From assembly GCA_905233335.1 (NCBI GenBank), contig CAJOED010000102.1, positions 1-11,863 of the forward strand: DNA of 11,863 bases. Reading direction: 5' to 3'. This DNA is from an uncultured Synergistales bacterium (lineage in GTDB: Bacteria; Synergistota; Synergistia; Synergistales; Aminobacteriaceae). The translations under genes were made by a program, and so were the position numbers. Position 1 is the stretch's first letter, and each line of letters opens with the position of its first letter. A model generated the notes under the pieces. The model was not told the origin of the DNA. It did not search any database and worked only from the letters and a program-made list of their open reading frames with translations. Positions 6,498-11,863 of the stretch are shown here, one piece after another.

Positions 6498-6630
6498 TCA
6501 CGGCAATATGGCTTCTGCACCGGAATATTCCCGGCGGACTTTGGGACTTGCGGAAGGGTATATCTTCGTGCGCTACAGGAGGGGGAAAGAATTTTTCTCA
6601 CAACTGCAATAATCACGGCAATATGGCTTC
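6433..6630 (+). repeat. Direct repeat of the MFS 3' end (115-bp offset)
   Basis: Bases 6433-6515 recur at 6548-6630 with about four or five differences in 83 positions; the last 58 or so are identical. Each copy contains the AGGAGG SD and the tail codons of the MFS gene. Two of the differences are silent in the MFS frame (ATT/ATC, CGT/CGC). Confidence 0.9.
6508..6612 (+). pseudogene. Mosaic remnant of a second MFS 3' end
   Basis: An ATG at 6508 opens a 34-residue frame, starting MASAPEYSRRTLGLAEGY and ending RRGKEFFSQLQ. It combines two separate parts of the MFS protein. PEYSRRTLGLAEG (6520-6559) matches PEYPGLTFGLAAG at 6312-6351 without gaps, about 31 of 40 bases. YIFVRY...QLQ matches the true C-terminus, about 95% in DNA. 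The join falls where the MFS gene has the 12-bp direct repeat TTGCGGCGGGGT (6340-6351 and 6433-6444). This fits a diverged duplicate of the gene's end that lost the bases between those repeats. No SD precedes 6508; expression is unlikely. Confidence 0.6.
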
Positions 6631-6971
6631 CTGCCACTGCAATAATCACCGCAATAATAGAGACACCGTTATTCTTTTTCGCGGGCTATCGTAATCTCAC
6701 AGAGTGTTTCTATTTCGCGCTCATTAACATAGTCAGCAACATTACACTCAATACATACCTCATCAGGTTAAGACTTCCGCCGTTCACGTTTGCTTTTTGG
6801 GCGGTGATAGTGTTCTGTGAGTTCGTCGTAGTAGCTGTTGAGTTCGCTATGTCCTGCTGTATCATGAATGACATCTTCAAGTTCCCCCTGCGGAAACTCC
6901 TGCTGACATTAACATTCACGAATGCGACGAGTTTTTTGCTGGGAGTAATTTATGTGCTGTATGTCAGGTGA
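6591..6971 (+). CDS. Small integral membrane protein, no canonical start codon
   Basis: From 6498 to the TGA at 6969-6971 the frame is open and has no ATG, GTG or TTG until far inside. An AGGAGG SD (6577-6582) sits 8 nt before an ATT at 6591, which is where a start should be. The product from there is 126 residues with about four hydrophobic segments: IFLTTAIITAIWLPATAI, ETPLFFFAGYRNLTECFYFA with LINIVSNITLN, FTFAFWAVIVFCEFVVVAVE, and LLLTLTFTNATSFLLGVIYVLY. Small membrane proteins with an E.P helix and an (I/V)N..(T/S)N...N helix occur in other bacteria as hypotheticals; I know no function. It may use ATT as a rare start, as infC does, or may have lost its start by mutation. The long open frame and conserved-looking helices argue that it is or was a gene. 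Confidence 0.55.
   Translation: MFLTTAIITAIWLPATAIITAIIETPLFFFAGYRNLTECFYFALINIVSNITLNTYLIRLRLPPFTFAFWAVIVFCEFVVVAVEFAMSCCIMNDIFKFPLRKLLLTLTFTNATSFLLGVIYVLYVR
6603..6656 (+). repeat. In-frame 33-bp internal duplication
   Basis: The 21 bases at 6603-6623 recur at 6636-6656 with one difference (20 of 21), an offset of 33 bp or exactly 11 codons. In the small membrane protein this gives TAIITAI-WLPA-TAIITAI. A third copy at 6488-6508 belongs to the larger direct repeat. Confidence 0.8.
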
Positions 6972-7082
6972 ATATATGCCGTCAGGGTTATGTCGTGCTG
7001 TGAATACTGCTTTGTAGCAGATGGAGTTATTGACAGCCAGTGAATAACACTCTCAATACGACACCTTCACTAACCACGAAAA

Positions 7083-7107
7083 TTTTTTTTACTCACTGTT
7101 ATATAAT
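7083..7107 (+). promoter_or_regulatory. Candidate promoter of the BMP transporter operon
   Basis: An eight-T tract (7083-7090), then 9 nt, then TATATAAT (7100-7107), 36 nt before the BMP ATG. The layout matches that before the gene at 4519. The rest of 6972-7143 shows only a small CTGCT/AGCAG hairpin (7007-7020) without a T-run and no recognisable gene. Confidence 0.55.
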
Positions 7108-7143
7108 AAGTCATTCCATTTTATTTATGAGGTGATTATTTCC

Positions 7144-8247
7144 ATGAAGAAACTTTTTGCACTCGTGGCTGTATTATTGCTGACTTTTTCCGTATGCGCT
7201 CATGCTGACGGTTTGAAGATTGCCATCATCACTTCCCCGAACGACGTTCACGACGGAGGCTTCAACGAGGACAACTACAACGGCGTAGTCTCATTCGTGA
7301 AGCACAACCCCGAAGCATCATTCACAACTATTCAGGAGAAAACCGGCGACCCTGCTTCGTGCGTAAAAGTCGTTGATGATGTCGTTGCTGATTATGATGT
7401 TATCGTGTGCGTGGGCTTCCAGTTCTCCGGGATAGTTGAGGTTGCAGAGGACAATCCCGACGTGAAGTTTCTGCTCGTCGACACTTGGCCGGCAAACGAC
7501 AACGGGCAGGAAGTGGAGGTCGCGAACATCAACGCAATGAAGTTCAAGGAGGAAGAGGGCGGTTTTCTTGCGGGAATAGCGGCGGCACTCACGACGAAAA
7601 CCAAGAAGGTTGCTGTCGTCAACGGCATAGCTTTCCCCACGAACGTCAACTATCAGTACGGCTTCATGTCGGGCGTGAACTACGCGAACAAACACTACGG
7701 AACAGGCGCGGAGATTATCGAGCTTCCGTCGTACTCCGGGACTGACGTAACAGGACAGAACGTCGGCGGGAATTATGTCGGCTCATTCGTTGACCAGGCG
7801 AACGGTAAAATCGTCGGGCAGGCGTTAATCCGTGAGGGCTGTGATGTGATTTTCGTTGCGGCTGGCGGGGCAGGCATGGGAGTATTCACTGCGGCAAAGG
7901 AAGCCGGGAACGTCTACATTATCGGGTGCGACGCTGACCAGTACAACGATGGCGCAAACGGGGACAGCAATATTATTCTCACGAGCGCACTAAAGGTCAT
8001 GAGCATGAACGACGAGCGCGTACTCAACGAGATAAAGTCAGGGAACTTCAAGGGCGGCAATTACCACTTGGGAGCAGACACGAACTCGACGGGCTACGTG
8101 AAGACACCCGGACGCAACCAGCTCACTGATGACGCAACCGCAAAAATCGACGCGGCATTTGCACTCATGAACGCCGGAAAAATTATTCCTGCCTCATCAT
8201 ACAGCGGGACAAAACCTGACAGCTTCAAAGGACTGGACGCAAAATAG
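7144..8247 (+). CDS. BMP family ABC transporter substrate-binding protein
   Basis: The protein has 367 residues. The ATG at 7144 is chosen because GAGGTG (7129-7134) is its SD; the GTG at 7132 is part of that SD. The signal peptide MKKLFALVAVLLLTFSVCAHA is cut at A-H-A|D22. The mature protein is a Bmp (PnrA-like) domain, with DGGFNEDNYNG (37-47), KFKEEEGGFLAG (133-144), YGFMSGV (172-178), DVIFVAAGGAGMGVFTAA (234-251), IIGCDADQ (259-266) and ILTSALK (278-284) in the usual order. PnrA/TmpC and BmpA/NupN homologues bind purine nucleosides and pass them to the membrane complex; the substrate here is inferred from family. Many homologues are lipoproteins, but here the only cysteine is in FSVC, a poor lipobox, so a soluble periplasmic protein is more likely. 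The ATPase gene begins 1 nt after its stop. Confidence 0.93.
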   Translation: MKKLFALVAVLLLTFSVCAHADGLKIAIITSPNDVHDGGFNEDNYNGVVSFVKHNPEASFTTIQEKTGDPASCVKVVDDVVADYDVIVCVGFQFSGIVEVAEDNPDVKFLLVDTWPANDNGQEVEVANINAMKFKEEEGGFLAGIAAALTTKTKKVAVVNGIAFPTNVNYQYGFMSGVNYANKHYGTGAEIIELPSYSGTDVTGQNVGGNYVGSFVDQANGKIVGQALIREGCDVIFVAAGGAGMGVFTAAKEAGNVYIIGCDADQYNDGANGDSNIILTSALKVMSMNDERVLNEIKSGNFKGGNYHLGADTNSTGYVKTPGRNQLTDDATAKIDAAFALMNAGKIIPASSYSGTKPDSFKGLDAK

Positions 8248-8248
8248 A

Positions 8249-9784
8249 ATGCCTGAAGTTATCGTAGAAATGCGGCACATCACGAAACGTTTTCCCGGAA
8301 TTGTCGCAAATGATGACGTATCGCTCGAAATTCGCAAAGGTGAAATTTTTGCGGTGCTGGGTGAGAACGGTGCAGGGAAATCTACGCTCGTGAGTATGCT
8401 TTTCGGAATGTATGAGCCGGACGAGGGAGAAATATTCATACGCGGCAGAAAAGAACGTATCAATTCTCCCCGTTACGCTACCAGCTTGAGCATCGGAATG
8501 GTACATCAGCATTTCCGGCTTGTGTCGAACTATACTATTGCGGAGAACATCATACTTGGCCTTGAGCCGACAAAAAAATTTCTCGGCATGTTCCCGTGTG
8601 TTGACATCAAGAAAGCTAACAGGGACATAGCAGAACTCTCCGAGCGTTACGGCCTGAAGGTGAATCCTGAAGACGTTATCGAGAATGTGAACGTTGCAAC
8701 ACGTCAGAGAGTAGAAATCCTGAAGATGTTATACCGGGAAGCGGAGATTCTGATTTTCGATGAGCCGACAGCAGTATTAACTCCTCAGGAAATCGACTCG
8801 TTTCTGCATATCCTGAAAAACTTACAGGCACACGGAAAGACGATAATACTCATCACGCACAAATTACGCGAGATTAAGGCCGTTGCTGACCGTTGCGCAA
8901 TCATGAACAGGGGAAAGCTCATCTCCATTCTCGATGTTCCGACGACATCAACTGACGAAATGGCTCGTCTCATGGTTGGCCGTGAGGTGTCATTCACGAC
9001 GGAGAAGAGTCCGGCTCATTTCGGGGACGTTGTGTTGAGCGTCGACAATATCAGCGTGAAGAGCGTAACCGGCTATGAGGCTGTGAGGGGCGTAACGTTC
9101 GAGATACATGCGGGCGAGGTGTTTGCGGTTGCAGGTGTTTCCGGGAACGGCCAGAACGAACTCGCTGACTCTATCGCGGGACTGCTGAAAACTTCTCACG
9201 GGACAATCACCCTAAACGGACACGACATAACCCGTGCAAGTGTGCGTGAACGAATACAGGCCGGAGTCGCATACATCCCTGAAGACCGGCATAACGTCGG
9301 ACTTGTGCTTGATTTCCCCCTGCGTGATAACTTCCCGTTGAGGCGGTACTACAGCCCGAAATTTTCACGTCGCGGCATAATCAACGAGGCAGAATTTGAC
9401 GGTTACGGACGAACTCTTGAGGAACGCTACGACATAAGAAGCAGTCAGGGAGGAGCAACTATTACGCGTTCGATGTCGGGAGGAAATCAGCAGAAGGCCA
9501 TAATCGCGCGTGAAGTTGACATGCAGACACCGTTGATAATCTTCATGCAGCCGACACGGGGACTTGATGCGGGAGCTGTCATGAACATTCACAGACAGAT
9601 AGTAGCGGAAAGGGACAGAGGAGCGGCAGTACTGCTAATATCGCTTGACCTCGACGAAATTATCGACTGTGCCGACACAATCGCCGTAATCTACAACGGA
9701 AGCATCAACAAGATAGCCCCTGCTGAAAGTCTTACGGTTGATGATATAGGGCTGTACATGATGGGAGTGGGCAGAACAGCATGA
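8249..9784 (+). CDS. ABC transporter double ATP-binding protein (nucleoside importer)
   Basis: The protein has 511 residues with two fused nucleotide-binding domains, as in NupO/RbsA-type importers. The first domain has Walker A GENGAGKS (38-45), Q-loop Q87, Walker B ILIFDEP (167-173) and H204, but a degraded signature, VNVATRQ (147-153), before RVEILK. The second domain has Walker A replaced by GVSGNGQN (296-303, no Lys), a good signature MSGGNQQ (409-415), and IIFMQPTRGLD (430-440) with Gln in place of the catalytic Glu. The two weak elements would face each other in one composite site, leaving one site intact (Walker A of the first with the signature of the second). It should power nucleoside uptake at the inner membrane with the two permeases that follow. 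It overlaps the next gene by ATGA. Confidence 0.93.
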   Translation: MPEVIVEMRHITKRFPGIVANDDVSLEIRKGEIFAVLGENGAGKSTLVSMLFGMYEPDEGEIFIRGRKERINSPRYATSLSIGMVHQHFRLVSNYTIAENIILGLEPTKKFLGMFPCVDIKKANRDIAELSERYGLKVNPEDVIENVNVATRQRVEILKMLYREAEILIFDEPTAVLTPQEIDSFLHILKNLQAHGKTIILITHKLREIKAVADRCAIMNRGKLISILDVPTTSTDEMARLMVGREVSFTTEKSPAHFGDVVLSVDNISVKSVTGYEAVRGVTFEIHAGEVFAVAGVSGNGQNELADSIAGLLKTSHGTITLNGHDITRASVRERIQAGVAYIPEDRHNVGLVLDFPLRDNFPLRRYYSPKFSRRGIINEAEFDGYGRTLEERYDIRSSQGGATITRSMSGGNQQKAIIAREVDMQTPLIIFMQPTRGLDAGAVMNIHRQIVAERDRGAAVLLISLDLDEIIDCADTIAVIYNGSINKIAPAESLTVDDIGLYMMGVGRTA

Positions 9785-10812
9785 GAAAATTTTTCTTGTC
9801 ATGTTTCGCAATAGTAATCAGTCTTCTTTTCGGGGCGTTAATTTTATGGCTCATGGGAAAAGACCCGGTAGCGGCATACATGAACTTGCTGCAGGGATCC
9901 GGCCTCATGCACAAAGTGAAGTACGCGGGACGGCAGAGTATGTTCACGGACTTCATGAGCTTCATTGACGCAATGACACCGATGATTTTCGCGTCGTTGT
10001 CCGTAGCTGTTGCTTTGCGCGGGGGCTTCTTCAACATCGGAGTAGCGGGTCAGATGATGGCGGCGGGCTTTGCGGCACACATGCTGGCGGGGGTAATTCC
10101 TTCTCGTGTGCTGGTAGTTGTTGCCGGGTTAATTGCGGGTGCTGTTGTCGGTGCGTTAATCGGCTGGCTCCGCTATAAGTTCAACGTGAACGAGGTAGTA
10201 AGTTCCATCATGCTGAACTCAATCTTGATGTACCTGATAACGTTCTACATAAACACGTTCTATGTTAATCCCGTGTCCCGTCAGAGCAAACCCATAACCG
10301 ACGCGGCAAGACTGACACTATCGGGCTTCCGTTGGGAGGGCTTGAAGGTGGATATAGCTCTTGCGTTCCCTGTAGCGATAATTACGGCGTTGTTCCTGAA
10401 CTGGTTTCTTGAGCGCACGACTTACGGCTACGAGATAAAAGCGACGGGGCTTTCACCGAATGCGGCCTATTACGCCGGCATGAACGTAAACAGGACGGCA
10501 CTCATGACGATGACTCTTTCGGGAGCACTTGCCGGGCTTGCGGGGGTGTCGTATTTCTGCGGTTATCTTGCGTCGATACAGCCGGGCACGACTCCTGCAA
10601 TGGGCTTTGATGCGATTGCTGTATCACTTTTGGGCGGCAATAATCCTTTGGGCTGTGTGCTTGCGTCGTTCCTCATCACGATAATCTCGAAAGGCTCTGT
10701 GTATATGAGTTCGCGTCAGAACATAGAGCCGGAAATTGCTTCATTGATTACGGCATTTATATTAACGTTTGCGGCATGTTCGGCGATTCTTGACAGAAGG
10801 AGGAGAAAATAA
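9781..10812 (+). CDS. ABC transporter permease (NupP-like)
   Basis: The protein has 343 residues and is a polytopic permease of the BPD_transp_2 family (branched-chain amino acid, ribose and nucleoside type). Typical motifs are GGFFNIGVAGQM (81-92), KFNVNEVVSSIMLN (133-146), GYEIKATGLSPNAAYYAGMN (216-235), SGALAGLAG (247-255) and GFDAIAVSLLGGNNPLG (275-291). GFDxIAVxLLGxNNPLG is characteristic of the first permease in BMP-type nucleoside importers. The N-terminal helix is residues 4-25, followed by a periplasmic loop up to about 60. The start ATG overlaps the ATPase stop (ATGA), so translation is coupled. The C-terminus is basic (DRRRRK), and its last codons contain the SD of the next gene. 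With the second permease it forms the transmembrane channel. Confidence 0.92.
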   Translation: MRKFFLSCFAIVISLLFGALILWLMGKDPVAAYMNLLQGSGLMHKVKYAGRQSMFTDFMSFIDAMTPMIFASLSVAVALRGGFFNIGVAGQMMAAGFAAHMLAGVIPSRVLVVVAGLIAGAVVGALIGWLRYKFNVNEVVSSIMLNSILMYLITFYINTFYVNPVSRQSKPITDAARLTLSGFRWEGLKVDIALAFPVAIITALFLNWFLERTTYGYEIKATGLSPNAAYYAGMNVNRTALMTMTLSGALAGLAGVSYFCGYLASIQPGTTPAMGFDAIAVSLLGGNNPLGCVLASFLITIISKGSVYMSSRQNIEPEIASLITAFILTFAACSAILDRRRRK

Positions 10813-10813
10813 C

Positions 10814-11776
10814 ATGCTCGACATGATAATAATTGACGGCCTGAGTTTTTCGCTTCCCCTGTTCATTATGGCAATCGGCGGAATATACAGCGAGAAGAGC
10901 GGCATCACTAATCTTGCGCTTGAGGGATTTCAAGGTTTCGGTGCGTTCGTCGGAGCGTTCGTTGTAGTATGGCTGTCGGGGATTTTCGGCACGACCTCAC
11001 AAGTTCCGTATTACTTTGGGTTTCTCTTTGCTGTCATCGGCGGTGGAATGTTTGCGTTGCTTCATGCGCTGTTGTGCATCAAGTTCAAGGCGGATCAAGT
11101 CATCAGCGGAGTAGTCATGAACATCTTGGCAATGGCACTGACGAGTTTTCTCACGAAACGCATAAACACATCAATATTCGGGAACACTGCAAACAAATTC
11201 ACGCTTGGAGCGAGCGCGCGAATAACGATCCCATACATGAAGGACATTCCGGTAATCGGTGCGGCATTCACGGAAATATACCCGTTCGAGATAATTATTG
11301 TTGTTGTTGCGCTGGTGATGTGGTACGTGCTGTATCGTACGGTATTCGGCATGAGGTTACGTGCCTGCGGGGACAATCCACATTCGGCAGACGCGGCTGG
11401 TGTGAGCGTGAACAGTGTACGTACGGCGGCGGTGTTTGTGTCGGGTTGTCTGTCGGGTATTGCGGGAATGAGTTTTGCGTACTCGATAAGTGCGAACTTT
11501 TCGCCGGATATATATTTGGGTTACGGCTACTTGTCGATTGCGGCGTTGATTTTCGGTAACTGGTCGATACTGCCCTCACTGGGAGCGTGTCTGATATTCG
11601 GTTTTGCCCGGAGCGGAGGGAGCGCGATAATTCAGGAGCTTGGGCTTCCGTCGAGCTATAACGACCTCGTGAGGATTCTGCCGTATGTGCTGACGCTGTT
11701 ATTGCTGGTGTTCTTCAGCAGGCATAATCATTCGCCTCGTGCGCTTGGCCAAGTGTACGACAAGGGACAAAGATAG
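10814..11776 (+). CDS. ABC transporter permease (NupQ-like)
   Basis: The protein has 320 residues, the second BPD_transp_2 permease of the importer. The ATG at 10814 is chosen because AGGAGG (10798-10803) precedes it and it lies 1 nt after the previous stop; a TTG at 10769 would give a longer, charged start inside the upstream gene. Motifs are GIYSEKSGITNLALEGF (23-39), ADQVISGVVMN (93-103), GMRLRACGDNPHSADAAGV (179-197) and GYGYLSIAALIFGNW (236-250). All are typical of the shorter permease in the nupNOPQ-type layout. It pairs with the previous gene's product in the membrane. No clear terminator follows; a -10-like box begins 4 nt after the stop, so a further gene may lie close by. Confidence 0.92.
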   Translation: MLDMIIIDGLSFSLPLFIMAIGGIYSEKSGITNLALEGFQGFGAFVGAFVVVWLSGIFGTTSQVPYYFGFLFAVIGGGMFALLHALLCIKFKADQVISGVVMNILAMALTSFLTKRINTSIFGNTANKFTLGASARITIPYMKDIPVIGAAFTEIYPFEIIIVVVALVMWYVLYRTVFGMRLRACGDNPHSADAAGVSVNSVRTAAVFVSGCLSGIAGMSFAYSISANFSPDIYLGYGYLSIAALIFGNWSILPSLGACLIFGFARSGGSAIIQELGLPSSYNDLVRILPYVLTLLLLVFFSRHNHSPRALGQVYDKGQR

Positions 11777-11786
11777 GTGCTATAAT
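11757..11786 (+). promoter_or_regulatory. Candidate extended -10 promoter
   Basis: TGCTATAAT (11778-11786) is an extended -10 element with a perfect TATAAT. ACGACA (11757-11762) lies 18 nt upstream as a partial -35, inside the end of the permease gene. The predicted start point falls at about 11792-11794, on the ATG at 11793. Confidence 0.5.
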
Positions 11787-11792
11787 CTACGC

Positions 11793-11863
11793 ATGAAAAA
11801 GTACTTGACAAAGGCAATATTAATCAGTAAAATCGGCTGTCGGCTGTCGGCTGTCGGCTGTCG
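11793..11863 (+). CDS. Possible ORF start running off the window
   Basis: An ATG at 11793 opens MKKYLTKAILISKIGCRLSA and stays open to the window edge. From residue 14 on it is made by the TCGGCTG repeat, which reads as repeating SAVGCRL. There is no SD, but the extended -10 box places transcription initiation at the ATG, so a leaderless message is possible. It may equally be non-coding. Only about 23 codons are visible. Confidence 0.25.
   Translation, partial: MKKYLTKAILISKIGCRLSAVGC
11805..11833 (+). promoter_or_regulatory. Candidate promoter leading into the heptamer repeat
   Basis: TTGACA (11805-11810) and TAAAAT (11828-11833) are separated by exactly 17 nt, the same form as the permease promoter at 4475-4447. 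Transcription would start inside the TCGGCTG repeat. It overlaps the possible ORF at 11793, so only one of the two readings may hold. Confidence 0.45.
11833..11863 (+). repeat. Heptanucleotide tandem repeat (TCGGCTG)n, cut by window edge
   Basis: Four perfect TCGGCTG units followed by TCG fill the last 31 bases. The array is uninterrupted and continues past the edge, so its true copy number is unknown. Confidence 0.95.

Noticed and set aside
7007..7020. CTGCT/AGCAG hairpin as terminator of the 4519-6971 unit
   Set aside because: The stem is only 5 bp and no T-run follows.
7030..7058. TTGACA at 7030-7035 as -35 for the BMP operon
   Set aside because: No acceptable -10 lies 16-18 nt downstream, and TATATAAT at 7100-7107 is better placed.
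10769..10813. Earlier TTG start for the second permease
   Set aside because: It would add charged residues before the first helix and overlap the upstream gene, whereas ATG 10814 has AGGAGG and the usual N-terminus.

Overview
The window looks like chromosomal DNA of a diderm, probably anaerobic bacterium with mid-range GC. Shine-Dalgarno (SD) sites are strong, promoters are sigma70-like, genes are tightly packed, and several exported proteins have Sec-type signal peptides. The binding protein of the ABC transporter ends its signal peptide in A-H-A|D with no convincing lipobox, which suits a periplasm. Gut or rumen Synergistota is my best guess from gene style; this is an inference and was not tested.

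Layout. (1) Bases 1-189, minus strand: the first 63 residues of an MBOAT/AlgI-type O-acyltransferase, behind a consensus promoter (TTGACA-17-TATAAT). (2) Bases 390-2941, plus strand: a three-gene unit. It has a TMEM43-family membrane protein whose last transmembrane segment is displaced by a one-base frameshift, an exported protein of unknown function, and an exported LprI/DUF1311-like protein. A bidirectional terminator follows. (3) Bases 3004-4407, minus strand: an NCS2 uracil/xanthine-type permease with a consensus promoter and a leader hairpin that reaches its SD. (4) Bases 4519-6971, plus strand: two paralogous exported proteins, an MFS-like protein, and a small membrane-protein ORF with no ATG/GTG/TTG start. 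The junction of the last two is scarred: a mosaic second copy of the MFS 3' end, including the next gene's SD and presumed start, lies between them. (5) Bases 7144-11776, plus strand: a complete BMP-type (PnrA/NupNOPQ-like) nucleoside ABC importer of binding protein, double ATPase and two permeases, with junctions of 1 nt or ATGA overlaps. (6) Right edge: promoter-like sequences, a possible leaderless ORF start, and a TCGGCTG tandem repeat that runs out of the window.

How the parts fit. The NCS2 permease and the BMP importer together suggest scavenging of nucleobases and nucleosides. The two unfamiliar clusters (390-2941 and 4519-6971) each combine integral membrane proteins with small exported proteins of unknown role. 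The 4519-6971 cluster is the best candidate for an undescribed system. No tRNA, rRNA, CRISPR array, insertion sequence or known riboswitch was recognised, and no stretch over about 300 bases lacks a plausible gene.
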